A stretch of DNA of 64,000 nt, from assembly GCF_023155275.1 (NCBI RefSeq), contig NZ_JALMUV010000011.1, positions 87,056 through 151,055 on the forward strand. The letters run 5' to 3'. The notes below the pieces were generated by a model. That model did no database searches. It worked only from the letters and a program-made list of their open reading frames with translations, and had not been told where the DNA came from. The translations under genes were made by a program, and so were the position numbers. The stretch's first letter is position 1. Each line of letters opens with the position of its first letter. Shown here piece after piece: positions 42,593 through 51,399 of the stretch. This DNA is from Streptomyces rhizoryzae (GTDB lineage Bacteria; Actinomycetota; Actinomycetes; Streptomycetales; Streptomycetaceae).

Positions 42593-43714
42593 ATGAGGGA
42601 GGAGCACCCGCCGTCCCGCGGGAGCACGAGGGTCTCCATCCTGCGGGCGCTCTGGTCGCGTTCGCGTGCGCAGGCGGAGGAGCAGGGGGAGGCCGGACGG
42701 GCCGTCGTGCTGCCCGCGCAGGGCGTGAAACCGCCGCTCCAGCAGGTCCTGCGGCGGCTCGTCATGGCCCTGGTGGTGCTGGCGCTGACCACGTTCGTGG
42801 TCTGGATCGACCGCACCGGCTACCACGACAACGCCGGCGGAAAGGTCGGGCTGCTCGACGCGGCGTACTACGCGACGGTGACCCTCTCGACCACGGGCTA
42901 CGGCGACATCACCCCGGTCAGCGACAGTGCGCGGCTGACCAACATCTTCGTCATCACCCCGCTGCGCGTGCTGTTCCTGATCATCCTGGTCGGCACCACG
43001 CTGGAGGTGCTCACCGAGCGCACCCGGCACCAGGTGCGGGTGCATCGCTGGCGGTCCCGCATGCGCGACCACGTCGTCGTCATCGGGTACGGCACGAAGG
43101 GCCGGCACGCCGTGCAGACCCTCGTCGGCCAGGGCGTCCCGAAGCACAAGATCGTGGTGGTGGACCCCAAGAAGCCGACGGTGGACGCGGCGGGCAACGA
43201 CGGACTGGCCGGGGTCCTCGGGGACGCCACCCGGTCCGACGCGCTGCGCCGGGCCGAACTGCCCCGGGCCGCGAAGGTGGTCGTCGCCACCCACCGCGAC
43301 GAGACCGCCGCCCTGGTGACGCTCACCGCACGCCAGCTCAACAAGCACGCGACCATCGTGGTGGCGGTCCGGGAGGACGAGAACCTGCCGCTGCTGAAGC
43401 AGAGCGGCGCCGACACCGTCGTCACCAGCTCCAGCTCGGCGGGCCGGCTGCTGGGGGTGGCGATGGCCAGCCCCAGCGCGGGGGCCGTCCTGGAACGGCT
43501 GATGACCTTCGGCAGCGGCCTGGACCTGGTCGAACGCCCGGTGGCGGCGTCCGAGGCGGGGCGGTCCCCGCGCGCCTGCGGCGACCTGGTGGTGGCCGTG
43601 CTGCGCGGGGGGAGGCTGCTGGACTACACCGAACCGGAGGCCGCGACGCTGCGGCCCGCGGACCGGCTCATCACCGTGCAGCGGGTGTCGGCCGAGGAGC
43701 CCGCGGCGGAGTGA
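42593..43714 (+). CDS. Potassium channel with TrkA-N (RCK) domain
   Basis: A 373-residue two-helix K+ channel. Membrane helix 1 (about 45-65, LVMALVVLALTTFVVWI), pore helix and selectivity filter TLSTTGYGD, membrane helix 2 (about 120-140, LRVLFLIILVGTTLEVL), then RCK-N (about 160-285) and RCK-C domains. It should conduct K+ and be gated by a nucleotide or Ca2+ through the RCK ring. ATG 42593 follows GAGGAG at good spacing. Divergent from its channel-less paralogue; convergent with moeA and ended by a hairpin at 43726. Confidence 0.92.
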   Translation: MREEHPPSRGSTRVSILRALWSRSRAQAEEQGEAGRAVVLPAQGVKPPLQQVLRRLVMALVVLALTTFVVWIDRTGYHDNAGGKVGLLDAAYYATVTLSTTGYGDITPVSDSARLTNIFVITPLRVLFLIILVGTTLEVLTERTRHQVRVHRWRSRMRDHVVVIGYGTKGRHAVQTLVGQGVPKHKIVVVDPKKPTVDAAGNDGLAGVLGDATRSDALRRAELPRAAKVVVATHRDETAALVTLTARQLNKHATIVVAVREDENLPLLKQSGADTVVTSSSSAGRLLGVAMASPSAGAVLERLMTFGSGLDLVERPVAASEAGRSPRACGDLVVAVLRGGRLLDYTEPEAATLRPADRLITVQRVSAEEPAAE

Positions 43715-43725
43715 CGGCCCCGCCG

Positions 43726-43762
43726 CCCCGAGGCCCGTCCGGCACGCGGGCGGGCCTCGGGG
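43726..43762. terminator. Hairpin between K+ channel and moeA
   Basis: 12-bp arms CCCCGAGGCCCG / CGGGCCTCGGGG around a 13-base loop, between convergent genes. Confidence 0.75.
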
Positions 43763-43770
43763 CAGCGGCG

Positions 43771-45348
43771 TCAGGCCGGGCCGGCGGCGGGGTCGTACCC
43801 CGTGTCGGGGGCGGGCCAGCCCGCCGACCAGCCCGCCGGCCAGGGCAGTTCGAGGAGTTCGGCCTCGGCACCGCGCTCCGCGCCGCCCGGCGGGACGACC
43901 GCCATCGCGTCCGCGGCGGCGATCCCGCGCAGCATCGCGGGCCCGTGGAAGCGCAGCGGCACCGCGACCAGGCCGTGCCGGTCGTCGTCGCGGTAGGCGA
44001 CCGGGACCAGCCGGGTGTCGCGCGGATGCCCCTGCACGGCGGCGGCCAGCGGCACCCGGTACGGCTCGGCCGGGCGGCGGGCGGCGAGCGTGCGGAGCAG
44101 CGGTTCGGCCAGGGTGAGCAGGCCGGAGACCGCGGCGAGCGGGTTGCCGGGGAGACCGACGAGGTGCCGGCGGGGCGCCAGGCGGGCCAGCAGCATGGGG
44201 TGGCCGGGGCGCACCGCCACCCCGTCCACCAGCAGGTCGGCGTCCAGCCCGCGGAGGGTGGGGTGGAGGTGGTCGACCGGTCCGGCCGCGGTCCCGCCGG
44301 TGGTGATGACCAGGTCGGCGGTGGAGCCGGCCAGGCTTTCCCGGAGCAGCCCGGCGTCATCGGCGAGGTGCCGGGGCGGTGCCGTCTCGGCGCCCAGGGC
44401 GCGCAGCCAGGGCACCAGCATCGGGCCGAGCGCGTCGCGGATCCGGCCGCCCCCGGGCCGTCCGCTGCGCAGCAGTTCGTCGCCGAGGACGAAGACCTCG
44501 ACGCGCGGGCGGGGGTGGACGGACAGCTCGTCGTAGCCGGCCGCTGCGGCCAGGCCGAGCACCGCGGGGGTCACCACCGCGCCGGCGGGCAGCAGGTGAT
44601 CGCCGGTGCGGCACTCCTGGCCGCGCGGGCGGATGTCCTGGCCGGGGGAGACCGGCCGCGGCGCGTACAACCGGGCGCGGCCGTCGGGGAGTTCGAGGAC
44701 CTCGCCGTGCTCGCTGCGCAGCACCGCGGTGGCGCCGGCGGGGATGCGCGCCCCGGTGGCGATGCGGACCGCGTGGCCGTCCGAGAGCGCGGCGTCGGCG
44801 GTGCGGCCGGCGAGGATTCCCTGGTCCGGGTCCGTTCCGGTGCCGTCCGCGGCGACGCGGTCGACGCGCCAGGGGCCGGGTCCGGCGACCGCCCAGCCGT
44901 CCATCGCGGAGGTGTCGAACGACGGCAGGTCGGTGAGGGCGGTCAGGGGAGCGGCGAGGGTGCGGCCGAGCGCGTCGTCCAGCGGGGCGGTGCCGGGGCC
45001 GGGCGGGCCGTGCACGGCGTGCGCGGCCCGTTCCCGGGCGGTCCGCCACGGTGTGGTGCGGTGGGCGGGGCGCGGTGCGCCGGTGCGGGCGGGCGGGGCC
45101 GCGTCCGCCGCGGCGTCCCGGTGGCCGGTCCCGGTCTTCTCGTGCGGGTCACCGGGCGCCGAGCCGGCGGGGCGCTGCGGACCGGGGCCGCCGGGCGCGG
45201 CGGCGCCGGGGTGCGGATCCGGGCCGGCGCCGCACGCACCGGCCGCGGGGGCGCCGGACGGGCGGCGGGGCGGCGCGGTGTCGTTGGCCAGCGCGAGGGC
45301 GTCGGCGAACTCGTCGCCGAACGGGTCGCCGTGCTCCCCGCGGGTCAT
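43771..45348 (-). CDS. moeA: Molybdopterin molybdenumtransferase
   Basis: A 525-residue MoeA. The core begins near residue 105 and includes DTSAMDGWAV, ITTGGTAAGPVDHL in the MoCF-binding domain, and the C-terminal GLPGNPLAAVSG. It inserts molybdate into adenylated molybdopterin to complete molybdenum cofactor. About 100 residues of Pro/Gly/Ala-rich low-complexity sequence precede the core; MoeA proteins are usually about 400 residues, so this is an added disordered N-terminal tail. ATG 45348 overlaps the upstream gene's stop (ATGA), showing translational coupling to the MobA-like protein. Confidence 0.9.
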   Translation of the reverse strand: MTRGEHGDPFGDEFADALALANDTAPPRRPSGAPAAGACGAGPDPHPGAAAPGGPGPQRPAGSAPGDPHEKTGTGHRDAAADAAPPARTGAPRPAHRTTPWRTARERAAHAVHGPPGPGTAPLDDALGRTLAAPLTALTDLPSFDTSAMDGWAVAGPGPWRVDRVAADGTGTDPDQGILAGRTADAALSDGHAVRIATGARIPAGATAVLRSEHGEVLELPDGRARLYAPRPVSPGQDIRPRGQECRTGDHLLPAGAVVTPAVLGLAAAAGYDELSVHPRPRVEVFVLGDELLRSGRPGGGRIRDALGPMLVPWLRALGAETAPPRHLADDAGLLRESLAGSTADLVITTGGTAAGPVDHLHPTLRGLDADLLVDGVAVRPGHPMLLARLAPRRHLVGLPGNPLAAVSGLLTLAEPLLRTLAARRPAEPYRVPLAAAVQGHPRDTRLVPVAYRDDDRHGLVAVPLRFHGPAMLRGIAAADAMAVVPPGGAERGAEAELLELPWPAGWSAGWPAPDTGYDPAAGPA

Positions 45349-46262
45349 TCCGCGGACTGCGCTTCCCCACCGGGGGCGCCGCCGCCGGCCGCGCGCGCCG
45401 CCGCGGCCTCCTCGGCCGCCGCCTCCGCCGCCCAGCGGTCGGCGAGCGCGGCGGCCCGCCGGGCCAGCTCCGCCACGTCGCCGCCCTGCCGGGCCGCCGC
45501 GTAGCCCACCAGGAACGTCGTCAGCGGCGCGGCCGGACGGGCCACACCATGGGCCGCGTCGCGCGCGAGGTCGAGGAGTGCCGCCGTGTCGACATCGAGG
45601 TCGATGTCCAGTTCGGCCTTGACTGCGGTGATCCATTCGTCCAACACGTGTCCATGCTCCCTGATCCGGGCGCGCGCCGTGCCGAGGTCCTCCCAGGTGT
45701 CGCAGTCGAACGAGGCGGTGGCCGGGGCGTTGCGGACCCGGGCCAGGGCCAGTGCGGACAGCAGGGGGCGCAGCGGCAGGCCGGCGAGGCCGCCGTGGCC
45801 GGCCCGCAGCCCGTCCAGGGCGCGGCGCAGCGGCGCGGACCGGTAGGCGGCGACCAGCGGCTGGTCGCGGCCGTCCGCGTCGCACAGCAGCGCACCGTCC
45901 CGCGGCCGGGCCCCGCCGGGCCCGGCCGCGGCGTCGAGGAGGCCGCGGACGGTGGCGGGCGTCAGGAACGGCAGGTCGGCGGAGAGCAGCAGCACCGTGG
46001 GGGCGGTGGTGTGCCGCAGCCCGGCGTCGAGCGCGGCGAGCGGGCCGCCGCCGGGCGGGTCCTCCCGGGCCTGGACGACGGGGCGGGCGGTGGGGCGCGC
46101 GGGCCCGACGACGACGGTGACCGCGGCGCCGGCGCAGGCGGCCAGCACCCGGTCCAGGAGGGTCCGGCCGCCGACCGGCAGGGCGGGTTTGTCCGCCCCG
46201 CCGAGCCGCCGCGCCGCGCCGCCGGCCAGCACGATCACGTCGTACTCGGTGTGCTCGCTCAC
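45345..46262 (-). CDS. MobA-like molybdenum cofactor guanylyltransferase fused to DUF6457
   Basis: A 305-residue protein. Residues about 1-190 are a nucleotidyltransferase of the MobA/MocA group: DVIVLAGGAARRLGGADKPALP as the NTP loop and SADLPFLTP as the metal-site Asp. Residues about 200-285 form a small all-helical DUF6457 domain (LDEWITAVKAELDIDLDVDT; TTFLVGYAAARQGGD), followed by an Ala/Glu tail. It probably attaches GMP or CMP to molybdopterin cofactor. GTG 46262 (VSEHTEYD) is the start. Coupled to moeA by a 4-base overlap and only 46 bases after bkdC2. Confidence 0.88.
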   Translation of the reverse strand: MSEHTEYDVIVLAGGAARRLGGADKPALPVGGRTLLDRVLAACAGAAVTVVVGPARPTARPVVQAREDPPGGGPLAALDAGLRHTTAPTVLLLSADLPFLTPATVRGLLDAAAGPGGARPRDGALLCDADGRDQPLVAAYRSAPLRRALDGLRAGHGGLAGLPLRPLLSALALARVRNAPATASFDCDTWEDLGTARARIREHGHVLDEWITAVKAELDIDLDVDTAALLDLARDAAHGVARPAAPLTTFLVGYAAARQGGDVAELARRAAALADRWAAEAAAEEAAAARAAGGGAPGGEAQSAE

Positions 46263-46308
46263 CCCGTGAGTATCTCCGCGCCCGCTCCGGGCACGCCACC
46301 ACCGGTCG

Positions 46309-47712
46309 TCACAGGCTGCGCAGCAGCAGCGCGGGGCGCTCCACGCAATCGGCGACATGGCGCAGGAAACCGCCCGCGGTGCCGCCGTCGCACACCCGGT
46401 GGTCGAAGGTGAACGACAGCTGGACCACCTGCCGCACCACCAACCCGCCCTCGTGCACCCAGGGTTTGGGGGCTATCCGGCCGACGCCGAGCATCGCCGC
46501 CTCCGGGTGGTTGAGGATCGGGGTGGAGCCGTCGACGCCGAAGACGCCGTAGTTGTTGAGCGTGAACGTGCCGTGCGACAGCTCGGCGGGCGTCAGCTTC
46601 CCGGCGCGCGCGGCGTCGGTGAGCCGGGCCATCTCGGCGGACAGCTGCTCGGCCGTGCGGTCCTGGGCGTCCCGGACGACCGGTACGACCAGCCCGCGGT
46701 CGGTCTGCGCCGCGAAGCCGAGGTGGACGGCGGGCAGCCGGACGATCTCCTGGGCCGCGGTGTCGACGGTGGCGTTCAGCTCCGGATAGCGGGCCAGGGC
46801 GGCCGTGCAGATCCGGGCCAGCAGCGCCAGCAGCGACACCTTGGGGGCGCCGGGCACGTTCATCGCCGCGCGGGCGGCGAGGAGTTCGGTGGCGTCGGCG
46901 TCCACCCAGCAGGTGGCGTCCGGGATCTCCCGGCGGCTGCGGCTGAACTTCTCGGCCGCGGCGCCGCGCAGGCCCTTCAGCGGAATCCGCTCCTCCGCCG
47001 GGGCCGGGGCGGCGGCCGCGGCTTCCGTACGGAGGCCGGGGGCGGCCGGCGCGGCCCGGGATGCCCGTCCGGCCAGCGCGCGGACCGCGGACTCGACGTC
47101 CGTGCGGAGGATCAGGCCGTCCCGCCCGGTGCCCCGGACCTCCCGCAGATCCACCCCGTGCTCCCGGGCGAGGCGGCGCACCAGCGGGGAGATGACGGCG
47201 ACCGTGCGGGTGCCGCCGGGGTCCGCGACGGAGCGGGCGGGGCCGCTCGCGGCGGGCGCGGGCCCGGCCGGGCGGGCGGCCGCGGCGGTCTCCGCGGCGG
47301 CGGGCCCCGGGGCGGCGGGCAGGATCCGGCGGCGCCGGGCCGCCGCACCGCTCGTGCCGTAGCCGACCAGGACATTCCCCGACCCCGACTCCGCGGCCGG
47401 CGCCTCCTCGGGGGCGGGGGCCGGGGTGCCGGGCTCCGAGCGGGCACCCGGCAGGGCGTCCGGCGCGGCGCCGACCGCGACCGTCACCAGCGGCGCCCCC
47501 ACCGGGACCTCGGCGCCCTCCTCGCCGAACCGGGCGGTGACCACACCGCCGTACGGGCAGGGCACCTCGACCATCGCCTTGGCGGTCTCCACCTCCACCA
47601 CCGGCTGGTCGACGGCCACCACGTCGCCGACCTCGACCAGCCAGCGCACGACCACCGCTTCGGTCAGGCCCTCCCCCAGGTCGGGGAGGGTGAACTCACG
47701 CACCACGGCCAT
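46309..47712 (-). CDS. bkdC2: Branched-chain keto-acid dehydrogenase E2, set 2
   Basis: A 467-residue E2 acyltransferase: lipoyl domain (about 3-78) with lipoylated Lys45 (ETAKA), a Pro/Ala linker, peripheral subunit-binding domain (VRRLAREHGVDLREVRG) and C-terminal catalytic domain with DHRVCDG. In the usual DHRxxDG motif the fifth position is variable, so Cys is acceptable. ATG 47712 shares a base with the upstream stop (TGATG); a GTG three bases earlier is equally possible. Last bkd gene of the second operon. Diverged from bkdC1 in linker and length. Confidence 0.92.
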   Translation of the reverse strand: MAVVREFTLPDLGEGLTEAVVVRWLVEVGDVVAVDQPVVEVETAKAMVEVPCPYGGVVTARFGEEGAEVPVGAPLVTVAVGAAPDALPGARSEPGTPAPAPEEAPAAESGSGNVLVGYGTSGAAARRRRILPAAPGPAAAETAAAARPAGPAPAASGPARSVADPGGTRTVAVISPLVRRLAREHGVDLREVRGTGRDGLILRTDVESAVRALAGRASRAAPAAPGLRTEAAAAAPAPAEERIPLKGLRGAAAEKFSRSRREIPDATCWVDADATELLAARAAMNVPGAPKVSLLALLARICTAALARYPELNATVDTAAQEIVRLPAVHLGFAAQTDRGLVVPVVRDAQDRTAEQLSAEMARLTDAARAGKLTPAELSHGTFTLNNYGVFGVDGSTPILNHPEAAMLGVGRIAPKPWVHEGGLVVRQVVQLSFTFDHRVCDGGTAGGFLRHVADCVERPALLLRSL

Positions 47713-48746
47713 CACGCACCACGCCCTTCCGTCCAGCGCGACTCCCACTGGAGGCGGGCGACGGTGTCCAGGATCCGGTCCACGCCGGGGAGGTGATGGC
47801 GCTCCAGCATGGGCGGCGGATAGGGGATGTCGAACCCGGTGACGCGCAGCACCGGCGCCTCCAGGTGGTGGAAGCAGCGCTCGGTGACCCGCGCGGCGAT
47901 CTCGCCGCCGGGGCCTCCGAAGCCGTTGGCCTCGTGCACGACCACGGCCCGGCCGGTGCGCCGCACCGACGCGCAGACCGTGTCGTCGTCGAACGGCACG
48001 AGCGAGCGCAGGTCGACGACCTCCAGGTCCCACCCCTCGGCGCGGGCGGCCTCGGCGGCCTCCAGGCAGACCGGCAGGGACGGCCCGTAGGTGAGGAGCG
48101 TGGCGCTGCTGCCGGGGCGGCGGACCTCGGCGCGGCCTATCGGGGCGACGGGGGCGGGCGCGTCCGGTGACCAGTCGGCCCGGGACCAGTAGAGCCGCTT
48201 GGGTTCGAGGAAGACGACCGGGTCGTCGGAGGCGATGGCCGCGCGCAGCAGGCCGTAGGCGTCCTCGACGGTCGCCGGCGTGACGACCTGGAGACCGGGG
48301 GTGGCGAGGTAGTACGCCTCGGAGGAGTCGCTGTGGTGCTCGACCCCGCCGATGCCGCCGCCGTAGGGGATGCGGATGGTCAGCGGCATGGGGACCGCGC
48401 CGCGGGTGCGGTTGCGCATCCGGGCGACGTGGCTGGCCAGCTGCTCGAACGCGGGGTAGGCGAACGCGTCGAACTGCATCTCCACCACCGGCCGGAGCCC
48501 GTACATCGCCATGCCGACGGCGGTGCCGAGGATGCCGGCCTCGGCGAGCGGGGTGTCGCTGCACCGGTCGGCGCCGAACTCGGCGGCCAGGCCGTCGGTG
48601 ACCCGGAAGACGCCGCCCAGGGTGCCGACGTCCTCCCCCATCACGTGGACGGTGGGGTCCTCGGCCATGGCGTCGCGCAGCGCGCGGGTGAGCGCCTGAG
48701 CCATGGTGGCCGGCTTGCGCGCGGTGGGCTGGGCGGTGGTCGTCAT
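47712..48746 (-). CDS. bkdB2: Branched-chain keto-acid dehydrogenase E1 beta, set 2
   Basis: A 344-residue transketolase-like subunit (VHVMGEDVGTLGGVFRVTDGL; IRIPYGGGIGGVEHHSDSSE; VVHEANGFGGPGGEIAARVTE). ATG 48746 overlaps the bkdA2 stop (ATGA), and its own stop overlaps bkdC2, so the three are coupled in translation. With bkdA2 it decarboxylates 2-oxo acids from Val, Leu and Ile. Closely similar to bkdB1 around the ThDP and subunit-interface segments. Confidence 0.93.
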   Translation of the reverse strand: MTTTAQPTARKPATMAQALTRALRDAMAEDPTVHVMGEDVGTLGGVFRVTDGLAAEFGADRCSDTPLAEAGILGTAVGMAMYGLRPVVEMQFDAFAYPAFEQLASHVARMRNRTRGAVPMPLTIRIPYGGGIGGVEHHSDSSEAYYLATPGLQVVTPATVEDAYGLLRAAIASDDPVVFLEPKRLYWSRADWSPDAPAPVAPIGRAEVRRPGSSATLLTYGPSLPVCLEAAEAARAEGWDLEVVDLRSLVPFDDDTVCASVRRTGRAVVVHEANGFGGPGGEIAARVTERCFHHLEAPVLRVTGFDIPYPPPMLERHHLPGVDRILDTVARLQWESRWTEGRGA

Positions 48747-49933
48747 GGCCGGGCCTCCTGGGCGGGCGCGGGGGTGGCCGCGGTGGTCCCGTCCGCTTCG
48801 GCCTCGGCGTCCAGCTCGGCGCGCAACTGTGCGGCCTGGTCGCGCAGTTGGCCGGTCTGCCGGATGAAGACGTGGTCGAACAGGGCCATCGGGTCCAGCG
48901 GGGGGTCGGTGTGCATGCGGTCCCGGAGGGCGGCGGCGAGCTGCTCGGCGCCGTCCCGGGTGGCGGTGGCGAACGCGTCGGTGAGCAGGCCGCGGCCGGT
49001 CAGCTCGCGCTCCATGAGGGCTATCGGGTCGTGCGCCCGCCAGGTCTCCACCTCGGCCTCGGTGCGGTAGCGGGTGGCGTCGTCGGCGTTGGTGTGGGCG
49101 TCGAGGCGGTAGGTGACGGCCTCGACGAGGGTGGGGCCGCCGCCCTCGCGGGCCCGGCGGACCGCCTCGGTGAGGACCTCGTGCACCGCGGGCGCGTCGT
49201 TGCCGTCGACCAGGCGGCCGGGCATGCCGTAGCCGACCGCCTTGTGGGCGAGGGAGGGGGCGGCGGTCTGCTTGTCGAGCGGGACGGAGATCGCGAAGCC
49301 GTTGTTCTGCACGAGGAAGACGACCGGTGCCTGCCAGACGGCGGCGAAATTCAGCGCCTCGTGGAAGTCGCCCTCGCTGGTGCCGCCGTCGCCGACCATC
49401 GCCAGGGCGACCACGTCGTCGCCCTTGAGGCGGGCGGCGTGCGCCAGGCCCACGGCGTGCGGGAGCTGGGTGGCCAGGGGGGTGCACAGGGGGGCGATGC
49501 GGTGTTCGTGCGGGTCGTAGCCGGTGTGCCAGTCGCCCCGCAGGAGGGTCAGGGCCTGGACGGGATCCAGGCCCCGGGCCACGGCGGCGAGGGTGTCGCG
49601 GTAGCTGGGGAAGAGCCAGTCCTGCTCCTGGAGGGCCAGGGCGGCGGCGACCTGGCAGGCTTCCTGGCCGGTGGACGAGGGGTAGACCGCGAGCCGGCCC
49701 TGCCGGGTCAGCGCGGTGGCCTGGGTGTTGTACCGCCGGCCGCGGACCAGCTCGGTGTAGAGCCGCTTCAGGAGGCCGGGGTCGAGCCGGCGGGCGGCGT
49801 CCGTCCCCAGGAGGCGGTACGGCTCGGTGTCGGGCAGCAGGGGCGCGGGGTCGACACGCGGCCGCCAGGCGGGCGGGGGGACGGCCGGGCCGCTGGTGTG
49901 CCGGGGGCTGCCGGGCTGCTCAAGGACCGTCAT
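48743..49933 (-). CDS. bkdA2: Branched-chain keto-acid dehydrogenase E1 alpha, set 2
   Basis: A 396-residue ThDP subunit. ThDP motif GDGGTSEGD through FLVQNNGFAIS, and the DATRYR loop. N-terminal about 45 residues are Pro-rich rather than Lys-rich as in bkdA1, and the C-terminus ends in a Glu/Ala coiled stretch. ATG 49933 has GAGGAGG eight bases upstream; the GTG at 49942 overlaps this ribosome-binding site and is therefore unlikely. First gene of the operon; its promoter region contains a PaaR-type operator. Confidence 0.92.
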   Translation of the reverse strand: MTVLEQPGSPRHTSGPAVPPPAWRPRVDPAPLLPDTEPYRLLGTDAARRLDPGLLKRLYTELVRGRRYNTQATALTRQGRLAVYPSSTGQEACQVAAALALQEQDWLFPSYRDTLAAVARGLDPVQALTLLRGDWHTGYDPHEHRIAPLCTPLATQLPHAVGLAHAARLKGDDVVALAMVGDGGTSEGDFHEALNFAAVWQAPVVFLVQNNGFAISVPLDKQTAAPSLAHKAVGYGMPGRLVDGNDAPAVHEVLTEAVRRAREGGGPTLVEAVTYRLDAHTNADDATRYRTEAEVETWRAHDPIALMERELTGRGLLTDAFATATRDGAEQLAAALRDRMHTDPPLDPMALFDHVFIRQTGQLRDQAAQLRAELDAEAEADGTTAATPAPAQEARP

Positions 49934-50043
49934 GACGGGCACCTCCTCGTCATCGAAGGGGTGGCGCGATGCGCCTCATGGGGGTGGTGGGCGGGCGACG
50001 CGCGGGCAGGATGCAACGGGTCGGGGCGGGTGAGCCCTTCCCT

Positions 50044-50057
50044 ACCGATTGTTCGGT
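50044..50057. promoter_or_regulatory. PaaR-like operator in the bkdA2/Lrp divergent promoter
   Basis: ACCGATTGTTCGGT: perfect ACCGA/TCGGT arms. It differs from the paaN operator (ACCGATCGTTCGGT) at one central base. It lies between bkdA2 and the Lrp gene and overlaps a TAGGGA -10-like hexamer on the bkd side. Confidence 0.6.
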
Positions 50058-50158
50058 CGCTGATGCATTTTGGCTACAGGCGGGTTCAGCCTGTGGACAA
50101 ACGGTTCTCCACAGCTTGTGATGAAGGCAGGGAGTCCACGAAGGGGAGGCGGGAGCAC

Positions 50159-50698
50159 ATGCCGGAGGAACAGATGGCCCACCCGGGGGGACAGCCGCCG
50201 GCCCCGCCCGCCCCACCGCCTCCGGCCGCCCGCCCGCTCGACACCATCGACCGCGCCATCCTGCGCCTGCTGCGCACCGACGGCCGGGCCTCCATACGCT
50301 CCGTCGCCGAGCAGGTCCACGTCTCCCGCGCCAACGCGTACGCGCGCATCAACCGGCTGCTCGACGACGGCGTGATCCGCGGCTTCAGCGCCCTGGTGGA
50401 CCAGGAGCGGGCAGGCCAGGGCGCCTCCGCCTACATCACCCTGAAGATCGTCCAGAACTCCTGGCGCACCGTGCGCAAGCAGCTCACCACGCTGCCCGGG
50501 GCCGCCCACATCGCGCTGGTCAGCGGCGATTTCGACGTCCTGCTGCTGGTGCACACCAAGGACAACCGCGAACTGCGGGAGCTGGTCCTGACCCGGATCC
50601 AGTCCATACCGGAGGTACTGAGCACCCGCACCCTGCTGGTCTTCGAGGAGACCGACCTGGGACTGGAGGAGGGGTGGGGCGGGGGTGGCGCGGGGTGA
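50159..50698 (+). CDS. Lrp/AsnC family regulator, likely of the bkd operon
   Basis: A 179-residue regulator. Residues 1-28 are a Pro-rich extension. About 29-85 form the AsnC helix-turn-helix (LDTIDRAILRLLRTDGRASI; VHVSRANAYARINRLLDDGVI) and about 95-165 the RAM effector domain. Lrp-family proteins bind amino acids such as Leu or Val; a divergent Lrp-type gene (bkdR) is known to control bkd genes in Streptomyces and Pseudomonas. It is divergent from bkdA2B2C2, which supports that role. ATG 50159 follows AGGCGGGAG. Confidence 0.88.
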   Translation: MPEEQMAHPGGQPPAPPAPPPPAARPLDTIDRAILRLLRTDGRASIRSVAEQVHVSRANAYARINRLLDDGVIRGFSALVDQERAGQGASAYITLKIVQNSWRTVRKQLTTLPGAAHIALVSGDFDVLLLVHTKDNRELRELVLTRIQSIPEVLSTRTLLVFEETDLGLEEGWGGGGAG

Positions 50699-50806
50699 GG
50701 CGTGCCTGGGGCGGAGGCTCGCCGGGTGGGGCTGCCGGGGTCTTGCGCGGGTGCCGGGGGCGGGTGGACGGGCGGTGGGTGCCCGGCGGGAAACCTCCCC
50801 CGCCCC

Positions 50807-51397
50807 TCAAACCCTCCGCAGCCCCGCGAACGCCGTCCGCACCACGGCCTCCGCGACCTCCTCGCGGCCGGCGGCGTCGCCCCGCCCGGGGCGGTACCAC
50901 TCCACAATGGAGTTGATCATCCCGAAGAGCAGGCGGGTGGCCAGCCGCACGTCCACGTCCTCCCGGAGGTCGCCGTCGGCGGCGGCCTCCTTCAGGAGTT
51001 CGGCGACCCGGTGGTCGAACTCGCGGCGGCGCTCCATGGCCCACCGCTCGGTGTCGGTGTTCCCCCGGACCCGCAACAGCAGCGTGACGTAGGGGAGTTC
51101 GTCCATCAGGACCTCGGCCTCGCGCCGGGTGACGTACTCCAGCCGCTCGATCGCCCGGCCCTCCGTGGCGCCGGGCTCCTCCAGGACGCCGAACAGCCCG
51201 CCCAGGGCGCGGCTTATCGCGCGCCGGAGGAGTTCTTCCTTGCTGCGCACGTGGTGGTAGATCGACGATTTGGAGATGCCGGCCGCTTTGGAGAGGTGCT
51301 CCATGGACGTGCCGTCGTAGCCGCGCTCGATGAACACCTCGACGGAGACCGCGAGCAGCGACTCGGGTGTGTAGGCGTCGCGCTTGGCCATGGTCAT
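50807..51397 (-). CDS. paaR: TetR family regulator of phenylacetate genes (PaaR-like)
   Basis: A 196-residue repressor. The TetR helix-turn-helix spans about 10-57 (YTPESLLAVSVEVFIERGYD; MEHLSKAAGISKSSIYHHVR) and the helical effector domain 60-190. In actinobacteria and Gram-negatives the phenylacetate regulon is repressed by TetR-type PaaR, released by phenylacetyl-CoA. It follows paaH by two bases (TAATCATG), hence one operon, and the ACCGNNCGNNCGGT operators near paaH/paaN and paaA match the published PaaR core of Corynebacterium. ATG 51397 is preferred; ATG 51391 is possible. The assignment is by context. Confidence 0.8.
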   Translation of the reverse strand: MTMAKRDAYTPESLLAVSVEVFIERGYDGTSMEHLSKAAGISKSSIYHHVRSKEELLRRAISRALGGLFGVLEEPGATEGRAIERLEYVTRREAEVLMDELPYVTLLLRVRGNTDTERWAMERRREFDHRVAELLKEAAADGDLREDVDVRLATRLLFGMINSIVEWYRPGRGDAAGREEVAEAVVRTAFAGLRRV

Positions 51398-51399
51398 GA

